Shown piece by piece: positions 1 to 8,599 of a stretch of 64,000 bases of DNA. Both the position numbers and the translations under genes were made by a program. The notes beneath the pieces are model-generated. The model had not been told where the DNA came from, did not search any database, and saw only the letters and a list, made by a program, of their open reading frames with translations. The stretch covers positions 1 through 64,000 of the forward strand of contig CALKHP010000042.1 of assembly GCA_937988775.1 (NCBI GenBank), given 5' to 3'. Each line of letters begins with the position of its first letter. Position 1 is the first letter of the stretch. This DNA comes from an uncultured Alphaproteobacteria bacterium (GTDB taxonomy: Bacteria; Pseudomonadota; Alphaproteobacteria; Rhizobiales; Beijerinckiaceae).

Positions 1-1
1 C

Positions 2-583
2 GGCGGCCGGCTCTGGGGCGGCTTCTGGGAGACCATGCCGAGGGAGGACCGCTTCCGGCTCATACGGATCGGCACAAGGTTGCACCCTGAGGGAGAACGC
101 ACCGCATCCGTGGACCTTGGCCAACTTTATCCACGCCTCCTCTATCTCCGCGAGGGCCTCACGCCACCCGAGGAGGACCTTTACGATATCGACGGCGATG
201 GCTCTTGCAGGGATGGGTGGAAGCGCTTGGTGAACGCAATGGCTCACGCCCCGAAGCGGCTCACGCATCTGCCCAAGGGGGCGCAGCGCCTGTTCCCAGA
301 GGGAGCAAGACCCCGCGACCTCATCAACCGGGTAGAGAAGCGCCACGCGCCAATCGCCCACCTCTTCGGTATCGGCATCGGGCAGAAGCTCGCCTTGCAG
401 GAATCCACGATGCTTATCTTGGCGCTGCTTGATTTGCAGCACCGGGGCGTCGTCGGCTTGCCGCTGCACGATAGCGTGATCGTTGGGGCCTCCGAAGTGC
501 AGGCCGCTCAGGGAGCGATGACGGCCGCTTTTCGTCGGCTATGCGGCTCCGCCTGCGCAAAACTCTCTGTGGATTTCGGATAG
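2..583 (+). CDS. phage family A polymerase palm-like protein (5' partial)
   Basis: The frame is open from the first base of the window, so the gene starts upstream; 193 codons are visible. The first internal ATG is at 35, but the residues before it (GGRLWGGFWET) look like part of the same domain. Three blocks resemble a family A DNA polymerase palm: VDLGQLYPRLLY (nt 110-145, motif A-like, with an Asp), RDGWK (nt 209-223, R-x3-K as in motif B) and LPLHDSVIV (around nt 458-484, motif C-like His-Asp). The distance between motifs A and B is much shorter than in a true polymerase, so this is either a minimal relative or an unrelated replication protein. It sits upstream of a phage virion protein on the same strand. 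The family resemblance is from memory; no activity is claimed. Confidence 0.55.
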   Translation, partial: GGRLWGGFWETMPREDRFRLIRIGTRLHPEGERTASVDLGQLYPRLLYLREGLTPPEEDLYDIDGDGSCRDGWKRLVNAMAHAPKRLTHLPKGAQRLFPEGARPRDLINRVEKRHAPIAHLFGIGIGQKLALQESTMLILALLDLQHRGVVGLPLHDSVIVGASEVQAAQGAMTAAFRRLCGSACAKLSVDFG

Positions 584-953
584 CAAAAACAATGGGTTGC
601 TGGGCGTGAGGCGCTTACGGCTTCCCTAATGCTATAAGTAATCCTCTAGGTGAGACAGCGCGGCGGACGCACCGCCCCGGCTAGGGGGAACCTTAAGCCC
701 CCCTTCGAAAGAAGGAGGAGGAGAAGACCCCACTCTCCCCTCCCTAGCCCAAAGCAGTCCCTTCAAGCACAGCCCCCAGCCGGCATAGCGCCCGCACGGG
801 GGAGCCCCACCGCTACTGCCTCATGCGGTGAGAGGGAGGTCTAGCACCTCCGACCAAGCCACCCATCCCATCAAGCATCCCCCATTGCCGGCACCGCAAG
901 GTCCGGCTCCGAGGTCTCGCATGCCGAGACATAACCCAAGGAGTCCCAACACC
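584..953 (+). other. intergenic leader region before the large phage gene
   Basis: This stretch of 370 nt has no convincing gene; the short frames here lack ribosome binding sites. It contains small inverted repeats, including GGCGG/CCGCC around 663-677 and CCTTC-GAAA-GAAGG near 703-716. Its last 110 nt form a leader that resembles the leader before the next phage gene (see the separate entry). A purine-rich AAGGAG at 938-943 serves the ATG at 954. Confidence 0.5.
843..930 (+). repeat. phage leader element, copy 1, with hairpin
   Basis: The order of words here (AGCACC, CGACCAAGCCACC, AAGCATC, CCGGCTCCGAGG) is repeated at 4831-4916 with small changes. It ends in the hairpin GTCTCG (914-919), loop CATGC, CGAGAC (925-930), 23 nt before the ATG of the 1,286-residue protein. 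Shared leaders before two consecutive virion genes suggest a common transcription or processing signal; which one cannot be told from the sequence. Confidence 0.5.
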
Positions 954-3900
954 ATGGCCAAGAAGCAACCACCACAAGGCCCCGCCTCCGGCTATGATCC
1001 CTTTGCGGAAGCTGATGCCCTCTATGCGCAGGACGCACAGCGGCAGCCAGCCCAAGGCCCGGCCTTCGTGCTTCCCGATGAGTTGCCCATCTTCAACAAG
1101 CAAGATGCGAGCCTTCCAGAGGGGGACCTGCCGATCTTCAACCAGCCCGGCGACGTGCAGGCAGCCCCTAATGCAGAGCGCCCCCCAGTCGCCCCCGGCA
1201 CTGGCGCTAGGCCACCCATGGAGCCCGGCTTAACGGACCCCACCAACACGCTTGATGCCGCCCTCGGAGGAGCCCTGCAAGCCGGCTTCGAGACCAAGGA
1301 CTTCCTGCTAGGCGAAGGCGGCCAGAAGTCCGGCATGAGGCAGGCTATCGAGCAGGGCACCAAGCAGGTGAACGAGGGCAGCACCCTCAACACCTTTGTC
1401 TCGGGGGTCTCCCAGTTCGCCACCGGCATGCTCGGGGCAGGCAAGCTCATGGCCGGCGCCAAGCTCATCAAGGGGGTTGGCGGAGCGGCATCGGCACTGA
1501 CTGCTACCCGTGCGGGAGCCATCGCAGCAGAGAGCGCCAAGGCGGCCTCAGTAGGAGCCGTGGCCTTCGACCCCCATGCAGAGCGCCTGAGCAACCTCAT
1601 TGAGTCGCAATGGCCCGCTCTCAGCAACCCGGTGACGGCTTTCATGCAGGCCAAGCCCGGTGACAGTGCCGCGCTGGGCCGCACCAAGGCCGCCATGGAG
1701 TCCCTCGGGCTTGATGCTGCCTTCATCGGTCTCTTTGCGGCCGGCATGCGGAGCTTCAAGGCGCTCAAGGGCGGCTCCAAGGCAGAGCAGGAAGCGGCCA
1801 CCAAGGCCCTTGAGGAGGCGGATACGGCTTACCGTGCTGGGGGAGAGGGGAATGGCGGAGTAGCGGGAGCACCCGATGGCACGCCTATGGCTTCCCCCGA
1901 TGGTGCCCCGATGCCCGGCAAGGTGGCGGGGGAAGCGGTTGAGACCCCCGCTCCCTCTATGGCTTCAAGCATCACCGATGGCCCCCGCGTGGTTCATGCG
2001 GAAGGGGAGGCGACAGCCTCTGCCGAGGCCCCGGTGCCGGCCTCAGGTCTTGCCGATGAGGCAGGCCAAGCACCCACCTCCCCACCAGCCCAACCCAAGG
2101 CGGCTACGGGTGAAGGCTTGGAGGTCTCCGGTGCGGGGGCGGCTCAAGGCACCCCTGCCGCAACACCCATCATTGAGCCTCTGCCTCAGGCCACCCTTGA
2201 TGCCGTCTTCAAGGCCACCTCTGCGGATGCCGATGCGCTTATCCAGCATGGCGGCTGGGAGGCGGCGGTGAATGCCGGCCATGTCTTCGGGCAAGGGGGC
2301 CGCATCCCGTGGCAGAAGCTCTCCATGAGCGGAGACCCCGCACGGGCCGTGGACGCCCTTACCGCCCGCCTTGCCGAGAGCCGCCTAGCGGAACTCAATG
2401 CAGCCAAGGGCGGGGAGGTGGTCTCGGATGCCACGCTTGAAGGCATGGTGAAGGCCCGCGTGGCTCTCTTCGATGAGGACCCGGCGCAAGTGCTCGGAGC
2501 CCTCAAGCAGGCGGGCGACCAAGCCTCCACCTTAGCTGCGAACATGGAGGCATCCTTCCTGGTCTCACAGAAGGCGATGCAGGACGCCTATGGGCTTGCG
2601 GCCCGCATCAAGCTAGGGGCCTTGGATGAGTTCGGTGGCAGCGTGGAGCAGGGCTTAGAGGCCCTCAAGTCCCTCACGGCCATCGCAGCCCAAGCCCATG
2701 GCAGCGCCACCAGCATCATGAGCAATGCCGGGCGGAGCCTGAGGCGGATGCGCGGAGAGTTCGCCATCAAGCCCTCAGACCTTGCCGCCATGAACAGTAT
2801 GGATGGGGCACGCCTGGCGGACCTTCTCGCCTCCACCGGGGGAGACCCCAAGCTCATCGCGCGGGCCATCCATCCCAGCCTCCTCTCTCAGGTGCGGGAT
2901 GCGGCGAGCTTCCTCTATGTGAACAACCTGCTTTGGGGGTGGCGGACGCATGCCGTCAACATGCTCTCCAACGTCTACATGCTTGGCGTCCGTCCGATGG
3001 AGCGCATCGTGGGTTCCTTCAAGTTCGGTGGGGATGCGGGGGCGATGATGCGGGCGGAGAACCTGCACCAGTATGCCTACATGGGGACCTCCCTCAATGA
3101 TGCCTGGACCGCAGCGGTCTCCACCTTCACCACGGGAGAAAGCCTCCTCCTTCCCCGTGGCACCGAAGCGTTGAACATAGGGGCCGCCGTGGCGCAGACC
3201 CCATGGAAGCGCTGGGATAACGTGCCCAACGTCCTGCACAATGTCTTCCTTGCAGGGCTTCCTAAGGCTCTCGGGCTCCCCACGCGGGCACTCGGGGCCG
3301 CCGATGAACTCGTGAAGCAGACCGTCTACAGGTCCAAGGTGCAGGCCGCCGCCTTCACTGAGGGCACCCAACGCGGCCTTGAAGGCGAAGACCTCACGGC
3401 CTTCATCAAGACTAAGCTCCTCGACGCCTTCGATGAGGCCGGTGGCGGGACCAATGCCGCAGCGCTGCAAGAGGCCAACGTGGCGACCTTCCAGCAGGAC
3501 CTCTTGCCGGGCACGTTCGGCTCGGGGGTCTCCAACTTCGTGAACAACTACCCCGTGGCCCGCTTCGTGCTGCCCTTCGTGCGGACCCCAACGAATGTCG
3601 TGAGGCAGGGCGTCAAGCTCACCCCTGGCCTCAACATGGCGCAGCGGGAATACCGGGAGATGATCTCGGGGAAGATGGGACCGGAGGCACAGGCGCAAGC
3701 CATCGGGCAGATGGCCATGGGCTCTCTCTTCATGGGGCTGGCAGGCCACCTTGCCTATACGGGGAGCATCACCGGGGGCGGCCCTGCGGACCCTGCCTTG
3801 ATGAAGCAGCTAGAGGCCACCGGGTGGAAGCCTTACTCCTTCGTCATTCCCGACAAGCAAGGGGGTCTCACCTATGTGCCGTATGAGCGCTTCGACCCCA

Positions 3901-4814
3901 TCGCCATGCCCTTCGGCATTATCGCGGACCTCTCGCAGATGCTTCAAGCCATGGAGGGCGATGAGGCCGAGCACTCGCCTGAGAGAAGCCGCTTCGAGAA
4001 AGGGGCCACCTCGCTCCTGATGGCGCTCGGCAAGCAGATGGGCAGCAAAACCTACCTCATGTCGATCAAGCAGGTTGCCGATGCCCTGATGGACCCCGAC
4101 CGGAGCTTGATGCGGACCTCGGGGCAGATGGCCGCCAACCTCATCCCCGCCGCCTCCCTCTGGCGCAATGCCAACCCGGACCCGTTGATGCGGGACGCGA
4201 GGGGCTTCGTGGACCAGCTTATGAAGTCCATGCCGGGTTTCTCTGAGGACTTGCCGGCCCGCTACGATGCCCTTGGCCAGCCCGTTACGGTGCGGAGGGG
4301 TCTCTGGGTTACCACCCCGGCCGACAAGGTGGACGCGGAGCTTCGCCGCATGGCCTTGGAGGAGGGCTTGAGGTTCGCCCCGGTGTCTCCGACTTCGGGG
4401 TTCCATGGTGCCGACCTCCGCGACATCACCTTGGCGGACGGCAAGACCAATGCCTTTGAGCGTTACCAGCAGCTATCCGGCCAGCCTACGGCAAGGGCTC
4501 CGAAGCTCAAGGACCTGATCGCGCGCCTCATGGAAACGAAGGTCTACCAGCGGGCACCGGACGGCAAGGCGGATACCCGAGGCACCAAGCAATGGATACT
4601 CTCCGGGGCCGTCAGCCGGTACCGCGAGCTAGCGCATAAGCTGATGCTCCGAGACCCGAACGTAAGGGACGCGGTGCAGAGGCAGGCGAGGGCGGTGGCC
4701 GGTGCCTATGCCAAGCAGGCGGCCGATGGAGCCCGCCCTAAGCAGTCGCAAGGTGGCCAGCAGCTAGAGGCCATCGGCAAGGCGTTTGGCTTCGACCTGA
4801 GCCCCAAGAACTAA
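954..4814 (+). CDS. large phage virion-associated protein, LPD38-like (putative internal/ejection protein)
   Basis: A 1,286-residue product. I start at ATG 954 because AAGGAG lies 10 nt upstream; the open frame runs back to 828 without such a signal. The N-terminus (about residues 1-110) is Pro/Ala-rich and probably disordered, followed by Ala/Gly-rich stretches, another low-complexity segment around residues 300-420, and a more ordered C-terminal half. Two blocks resemble phage large-polyvalent-protein domain LPD38: NLLWGWRTHAVNMLSNVY near residue 657 and FVNNYPVARFVLPFVRTPTN near residue 862. Such proteins are found in podovirus-like phages and prophages as virion or DNA-ejection proteins. 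It follows a polymerase-like gene directly, with no head or tail genes between, which is unusual. The domain name is recalled rather than computed. Confidence 0.65.
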   Translation: MAKKQPPQGPASGYDPFAEADALYAQDAQRQPAQGPAFVLPDELPIFNKQDASLPEGDLPIFNQPGDVQAAPNAERPPVAPGTGARPPMEPGLTDPTNTLDAALGGALQAGFETKDFLLGEGGQKSGMRQAIEQGTKQVNEGSTLNTFVSGVSQFATGMLGAGKLMAGAKLIKGVGGAASALTATRAGAIAAESAKAASVGAVAFDPHAERLSNLIESQWPALSNPVTAFMQAKPGDSAALGRTKAAMESLGLDAAFIGLFAAGMRSFKALKGGSKAEQEAATKALEEADTAYRAGGEGNGGVAGAPDGTPMASPDGAPMPGKVAGEAVETPAPSMASSITDGPRVVHAEGEATASAEAPVPASGLADEAGQAPTSPPAQPKAATGEGLEVSGAGAAQGTPAATPIIEPLPQATLDAVFKATSADADALIQHGGWEAAVNAGHVFGQGGRIPWQKLSMSGDPARAVDALTARLAESRLAELNAAKGGEVVSDATLEGMVKARVALFDEDPAQVLGALKQAGDQASTLAANMEASFLVSQKAMQDAYGLAARIKLGALDEFGGSVEQGLEALKSLTAIAAQAHGSATSIMSNAGRSLRRMRGEFAIKPSDLAAMNSMDGARLADLLASTGGDPKLIARAIHPSLLSQVRDAASFLYVNNLLWGWRTHAVNMLSNVYMLGVRPMERIVGSFKFGGDAGAMMRAENLHQYAYMGTSLNDAWTAAVSTFTTGESLLLPRGTEALNIGAAVAQTPWKRWDNVPNVLHNVFLAGLPKALGLPTRALGAADELVKQTVYRSKVQAAAFTEGTQRGLEGEDLTAFIKTKLLDAFDEAGGGTNAAALQEANVATFQQDLLPGTFGSGVSNFVNNYPVARFVLPFVRTPTNVVRQGVKLTPGLNMAQREYREMISGKMGPEAQAQAIGQMAMGSLFMGLAGHLAYTGSITGGGPADPALMKQLEATGWKPYSFVIPDKQGGLTYVPYERFDPIAMPFGIIADLSQMLQAMEGDEAEHSPERSRFEKGATSLLMALGKQMGSKTYLMSIKQVADALMDPDRSLMRTSGQMAANLIPAASLWRNANPDPLMRDARGFVDQLMKSMPGFSEDLPARYDALGQPVTVRRGLWVTTPADKVDAELRRMALEEGLRFAPVSPTSGFHGADLRDITLADGKTNAFERYQQLSGQPTARAPKLKDLIARLMETKVYQRAPDGKADTRGTKQWILSGAVSRYRELAHKLMLRDPNVRDAVQRQARAVAGAYAKQAADGARPKQSQGGQQLEAIGKAFGFDLSPKN

Positions 4815-4830
4815 TCCGGCGAGCGAGAGC

Positions 4831-4916
4831 GAGCACCGTTCTCTCGACCAAGCCACCACCCCAAGAAGCATCTCCCCGCCATCCCCCTCAGGCTCCGGCT
4901 TTGAGGCAGCGGGGAG
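4831..4916 (+). repeat. phage leader element, copy 2, with stem-loop
   Basis: This copy lies between the large phage gene and the next gene and matches the leader at 843-930 in word order (AGCACC, CGACCAAGCCACC, AAGCATC, GGCTCCGGCT, GAGG). It folds into a two-part stem: CTCCCCGC (4872-4879) pairs with GCGGGGAG (4909-4916), and CCTCA (4886-4890) pairs with TGAGG (4902-4906). There is no T-run after it, so a rho-independent terminator is less likely than a processing or promoter-linked element. Confidence 0.5.
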
Positions 4917-4967
4917 GTGCGCCCTTTTCCACGAGTCCCAAAGACCATCACCTCAAAGGAGTTCCCC

Positions 4968-5648
4968 ATGATGAAGACCCCTAAGTTCATGTCACCGGCC
5001 GGCTACGAAGCCGCCACCGAGTATGTGCGCCAAGCCAAGGCGTATGCCGAGAGCCACAGCCTGAGCCTTGGGCCGGACTTCACGCTCCTCCAAGACGAGG
5101 CGCTGCATGGCCCCATCACCAGCGTTCGCGCCACTGTGCTCGACAAGCGGCCCCAGATTGCCGCGTCCTTCCACGGTCGCAATGAGCGCTACTTCGACCC
5201 CCTCGACTATGCCGCGATCACCTTGGGCTGCGCCCTCGGCATGGGCCTCAGCATCCAGGATACGGGCGGCGATATGGGTTACCCGAGGTTCCGCCCGATG
5301 CAGCCCAAGGGCCAAATCATCTATGTGCTTCGCGTCCTCATGAATGCCGGGCCTTGGGAAGTCGTGAAGCAGCACGACAGGGAAGGGGTGAGCAATGACT
5401 ATCACCACCTCTCCCGCATCGGCCTCTCGAAGCAGCCCGTGCAGCAGACCTGGAGCGAGGGCAAGGCGTCCCGCGTGCCGTGGCTTGGCAGAGAGGCGTT
5501 CTTTGAGGCCGTGGCGCTCTACTGGACGAAGAACCATGAGGCGGCCGGCATAGGGGTGAGCCGTGAGGCACACCTTGCGACCATCAAGACCGCTCTCGCC
5601 CTAGCCGACGATGAGCAGCTTATGCGGGAGCCCATGCCGGAATACTGA
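4968..5648 (+). CDS. phage protein of unknown function
   Basis: A 226-residue product. ATG 4968 is chosen because AAAGGAG (4955-4961) is correctly spaced; the frame is open back to 4917. It begins MMKTPKFMSPAGYEAATEYV. I see no signal peptide, membrane segment or known motif; the composition is that of a soluble protein with several aromatic residues. It is the second gene on the plus strand after the LPD38-like gene and has the same style of leader, so it is probably a late or virion-related product. It ends at a strong hairpin facing the oppositely oriented gene block. Confidence 0.6.
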   Translation: MMKTPKFMSPAGYEAATEYVRQAKAYAESHSLSLGPDFTLLQDEALHGPITSVRATVLDKRPQIAASFHGRNERYFDPLDYAAITLGCALGMGLSIQDTGGDMGYPRFRPMQPKGQIIYVLRVLMNAGPWEVVKQHDREGVSNDYHHLSRIGLSKQPVQQTWSEGKASRVPWLGREAFFEAVALYWTKNHEAAGIGVSREAHLATIKTALALADDEQLMREPMPEY

Positions 5649-5674
5649 AAGAGCTTCCTCGCGCGAGGAGAAGG

Positions 5675-5718
5675 GCGGGAGGGAGCAGCAAGGTGGGACT
5701 CGGCTGTTTCCCTCCCGC
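5675..5718. terminator. hairpin between convergent phage gene blocks
   Basis: GCGGGAGGGA (5675-5684) pairs perfectly with TCCCTCCCGC (5709-5718); inside the loop CAGC (5686-5689) can pair with GCTG (5703-5706). A separate 14-nt palindrome, TCCTCGCGCGAGGA, sits just upstream at 5656-5669. The hairpin lies between genes that converge (stops at 5648 plus and 5749 minus), which suits a bidirectional terminator although a clear T-run is missing. Confidence 0.5.
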
Positions 5719-5748
5719 TTCACGCATATCTTGAGAGCGGGCGTTGGT

Positions 5749-6840
5749 TTAGCGCGGATACTCAGGAATATCGCGGTCCATATCCTGCGGGATCGCCACA
5801 GCAAAGGCCCGATCCTCTGCCGGGCCTATTCTTAGGGCACCCCCGCGAAGTCGCGCATATATTGACACTGGTGCCTCTGGCTTCTGCCCCCACGCCCGAA
5901 GGGTTGCTATATTCACCGGCAAGAGAAACTCTTTTAGCGTCTTCACCGTGTCAATCAGTTCCCGCGCTGTCTTTAAAACCGTGGACATGTCGTTGTAGAG
6001 GGCCTCACGCTGAGCATCGTTCAGGCGCTCCACCCGTTCCGTCCACGATGAATCTCGTAAGTAATGGTTGAGCGCTTGTTTGGGAGCTTCAAACCTAGGC
6101 TCCAAATTTTTCAGCCGTGGATTAAGAAGGTTATGCCCTCTGAGAGTTCCGTACTGAACCTCGCGCTCGGCTTTGACGATTATAGCCTCACCAGTGCGGC
6201 TTGGCCTAAGGTCGTCATACTCCTGTTTGACATTGAGAAAACCTGCGCGAACAAATCTCCATAGATCAATGTCGGCCCGGTTATACACCGCGTCACGCAA
6301 GTCCTTGCCGAAGGTATCTAAGGCACTGGCAACCGCGTGCGATGCGGTTAAGGAGCGGAGAATTCCAACGAACTTTGCATGGCTCTGCAACAGAAAGTCG
6401 ATTTCGCGATCTCGCTTCTTGCGCCGTTGAAGTTCTTCTTCTGCCTCCTTGTGGCCAGTCGCATTAAGCGTCTTGAAGCAGTCGGGTCCGATAAGGCGGA
6501 TAATACCTTCGTCGGGAAACCACGCTATCATTCCTGGCCTCTTGCCATAATGCCGCGTGCTGGGATGACAAACAGGGCATACAGCCCACCGCTTCAACCG
6601 CCTCCGCTCGTCCGATAGTGAGAAATCGTCAAGGTATTTCACTCGTGCATCAGATGGTGGCCGGTTGTGAGTATGCCCACGCCAAAGATGCGGCTCACCT
6701 CCATTTGCCACAAACTCCCGTATTTCCTTGATGATCTCACGGCCCGGTTCCTCACTGTAGTCCGCCTTCAAAAAGCGTGAGGACTCGGGAATATAAATCT
6801 CATCTGCCGATCGCGTCTCACCAGAATCCCGCCCCTTCAT
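5749..6840 (-). CDS. unknown protein with Cys-x2-Cys motif, prophage region
   Basis: A 363-residue product. The start at 6840 is supported by a strong AAGGAGG immediately upstream on the minus strand. Residues 88-91 form CPVC and Cys121 lies in GPDCF, so a small metal site near the N-terminus is possible. The middle and C-terminal parts are charged and predicted helical (runs of E/K/R), with no membrane segment. It lies 31 nt downstream of the 188-residue gene on the same strand, probably in one operon. Local base composition is visibly less GC-rich than the chromosomal genes after 10 kb, consistent with foreign DNA. I do not recognise the family. Confidence 0.6.
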   Translation of the reverse strand: MKGRDSGETRSADEIYIPESSRFLKADYSEEPGREIIKEIREFVANGGEPHLWRGHTHNRPPSDARVKYLDDFSLSDERRRLKRWAVCPVCHPSTRHYGKRPGMIAWFPDEGIIRLIGPDCFKTLNATGHKEAEEELQRRKKRDREIDFLLQSHAKFVGILRSLTASHAVASALDTFGKDLRDAVYNRADIDLWRFVRAGFLNVKQEYDDLRPSRTGEAIIVKAEREVQYGTLRGHNLLNPRLKNLEPRFEAPKQALNHYLRDSSWTERVERLNDAQREALYNDMSTVLKTARELIDTVKTLKEFLLPVNIATLRAWGQKPEAPVSIYARLRGGALRIGPAEDRAFAVAIPQDMDRDIPEYPR

Positions 6841-6871
6841 GGCCCCCTCCTTCTGCCAGCCCAGTTATACC

Positions 6872-7438
6872 TCAGCGACGGTGCCGGTTACGCTGGAAGG
6901 TCCGAGCGTCTTCTTGGAGGCGCTGCTCCCATAGATGGAGGTCCGCTGCACTTTGCGTGGGGATTGTTCCCATTATGCCTCGCAAAGCGGCTTCTGCCTG
7001 CCGAATGAAGAACTTTGCGCAATGCAATGTCTGCCCATAGTCTCCCCGCCAATCGAGCCCCAACTTCGTCAACGCAAGTGCTGCGTCGTCAACTTGCATG
7101 GTCGATATAGGAAATTGTTCCTCGAACTGTTGCCGTTCTTCTATGATGCGTCCGTATTCAGCCAAAGGCAGGGTGTCGTCATCGGGCTCGTCATATGGCC
7201 AGAGCGTGTCGTAATGCGTGATGCCAAAGGTTGCCCGCGATAGCTCGTCTCCGATGAAGTAGTCCGGCGTCGTCAAGCTTGTTGGATGGCCGAAGTGTAG
7301 CACTATCCGGTCCTCAAATTCCCTGAATCCGGGTAGCTCAACCATCTTTACCGGCGCCTCTAGCGGCTGCACTTTCCGCTGCTTCGCCACCGCGATTGCC
7401 CCCAGCCTCATCCACAAAGCGTTCCGATCCTCAGCCAT
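6872..7438 (-). CDS. unknown protein, prophage region
   Basis: A 188-residue product starting at ATG 7438, with GAGGA 7 nt upstream on the minus strand. The protein is soluble and acidic in its middle part (a YDEPDDDTLPLAEYG stretch), with a basic C-terminus. No known motif is visible. It appears to be the first gene of a two-gene operon with the 363-residue gene. An AT-rich stretch at 7470-7530 upstream probably holds its promoter. The function is unknown. Confidence 0.55.
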   Translation of the reverse strand: MAEDRNALWMRLGAIAVAKQRKVQPLEAPVKMVELPGFREFEDRIVLHFGHPTSLTTPDYFIGDELSRATFGITHYDTLWPYDEPDDDTLPLAEYGRIIEERQQFEEQFPISTMQVDDAALALTKLGLDWRGDYGQTLHCAKFFIRQAEAALRGIMGTIPTQSAADLHLWEQRLQEDARTFQRNRHRR

Positions 7439-7523
7439 CTATTCGTCCTCGACTCAGATGCTTCTACTTCTCCTTATCATGCGGCGAGGAACATATGGAA
7501 AACAAAAGAACATAGTATCAACA

Positions 7524-7724
7524 TCATTTTTGGGATAACTTGCCGCCTCTGCCACACGTCTCCGTCAAGACCCCCACTGCTGCCAGCACAGCCCGCGCCT
7601 CGGGCACATAGGACTGCCACATAGGCTTGCCCTCAAACTTTGTGTTCTCGGGGTTGCCTGCAAGCCGACACAACGCCCTTGCGCCAAGCTCAACCGCCTT
7701 GTCTGGCGTCAGACCTTCCTTCAT
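7524..7724 (-). CDS. small unknown protein, prophage region
   Basis: A 66-residue product that overlaps the preceding minus-strand gene by four bases (ATGA, 7721-7724), the usual sign of translational coupling. The sequence (MKEGLTPDKAVELGARALC...) is compact and helical with two Cys, and has no signal peptide. It is too short to classify, but the coupling argues that it is real. Confidence 0.5.
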   Translation of the reverse strand: MKEGLTPDKAVELGARALCRLAGNPENTKFEGKPMWQSYVPEARAVLAAVGVLTETCGRGGKLSQK

Positions 7725-7987
7725 CGCCGCGCATCCTGCTCGTATCTATCGGCCGCCGTCTGCCCCACTACGATGCCCTGCTTGTTGGCGATGTTGAGGG
7801 CGACATAGCCCCAGTATCGCGCAAGGTCCTGCTTGCCGGTCTCTCGGAAGGTCCTGCTAAACTCCCGCGCGGTGGAATACGCCTTGTCGCCATCGCGCTC
7901 TATAAGGGCATCAGCTTCCCGCGTGATGTTGAGGCGAGCGCCTAGGCGGCGTTGGTAGACCCCGAGCATGAACGTCCATGGCTTCAA
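7721..7987 (-). CDS. small unknown protein, TTG start
   Basis: An 88-residue product. The open frame runs back to 8185, but the upstream part is antisense to a plus-strand gene with a clear signal peptide. A TTG at 7987 has a near-ideal GAGGAGG (complement of 7993-7999) five nt upstream, so I place the start there; the next ATG in frame is at 7969. The protein is helical and charged, with GYVALNIANKQGIVVGQTAADRYE near the C-terminus. The family is unknown. It is coupled to the 66-residue gene downstream. Confidence 0.5.
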   Translation of the reverse strand: MKPWTFMLGVYQRRLGARLNITREADALIERDGDKAYSTAREFSRTFRETGKQDLARYWGYVALNIANKQGIVVGQTAADRYEQDARR

Positions 7988-8105
7988 TGTGGCCTCCTCG
8001 GCACCGATGACGCGCCACCATAACACCTGAAAGCGTCCACAGAAAAACCCCGAGGCACAGGCGGCATGGCAGGTGCTGGGCGGCGGCGGCGACAAGGATA
8101 TAGCG

Positions 8106-8345
8106 ATGCGGAAGCTAGCACTTGCGGTGGCCTTCGGGCTGGTAATGGCATCCCCGGCCGTGGCCCAACAAAGCGATGACTGCACCGGGGCCTGCGAGGA
8201 GGGCTACCTGTGGGCACAGGAGCAAGGCATTACGTCCCCCGATGCCTGCGCCGGGAAACCCTCTGAGTTCGCGGCAGGGTGCCTCTCCTATCTAGACGAT
8301 GCTGCCAACGGCACTGATGGTGGCGAGGACGACGATACCGAATGA
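8106..8345 (+). CDS. small secreted cysteine-containing protein
   Basis: A 79-residue product. The start at ATG 8106 gives a textbook Sec signal peptide (MRKLALAVAFGLVMASPAVA, cleavage likely after residue 20), and AAGGA lies just upstream. The mature part is short, acidic and carries four Cys residues, which could form two disulfides in the periplasm. It is the only plus-strand gene in a block of minus-strand genes. Its stop codon (8343-8345) directly abuts the stop of the next minus-strand gene. Function unknown; small periplasmic proteins are common in prophage accessory regions. Confidence 0.6.
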   Translation: MRKLALAVAFGLVMASPAVAQQSDDCTGACEEGYLWAQEQGITSPDACAGKPSEFAAGCLSYLDDAANGTDGGEDDDTE

Positions 8346-8585
8346 TTAGCCCGTGAAGTCCCCCGGCACGTCGCCATAGCGCCCCAGCACTACGGCGTCC
8401 TCAAAGTCCCCCGTGGCAGGCTCCCCGGTCCTGGAGAAGGCGATGGCTCCGCCCTTCGAGTCCGCTACGGCGGCGGCGCGGCGCTTCGCCCCTTCGGAAC
8501 TTTGGGCCTCCACGGGGTCCAACGGCACAAGCTCCCCTTCCTCGTCTTTGGTGAACGGCAAGACCACGAAGTAGGTGATGCCCAT
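8346..8585 (-). CDS. small unknown protein, prophage region
   Basis: A 79-residue product with a good GGGAGGA upstream of its ATG on the minus strand. It begins MGITYFVVLPFTKDEEGELV, has a beta-rich start and a central Ala/Arg helix (AKRRAAAVA), and lacks a signal peptide. It reads like the small conserved proteins often seen in rhizobial prophages, but I cannot name a family. It is downstream of the SOS-box-linked pair 9057-8600 on the same strand. Confidence 0.55.
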   Translation of the reverse strand: MGITYFVVLPFTKDEEGELVPLDPVEAQSSEGAKRRAAAVADSKGGAIAFSRTGEPATGDFEDAVVLGRYGDVPGDFTG

Positions 8586-8599
8586 TGCCCCATCCTCCC

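Noticed and set aside
640..665. T7-like phage promoter (TAATCCTCTAGGTGAGA)
   Set aside because: It resembles the end of the T7 consensus, but the spacing is wrong and no second copy occurs in the window.
7480..7515. Second SOS box (GAAC/GAAC words in the AT-rich stretch upstream of the 188-residue gene)
   Set aside because: The two GAAC words are not seven nt apart; the N7 arrangement would need a mutated half (GGAA).
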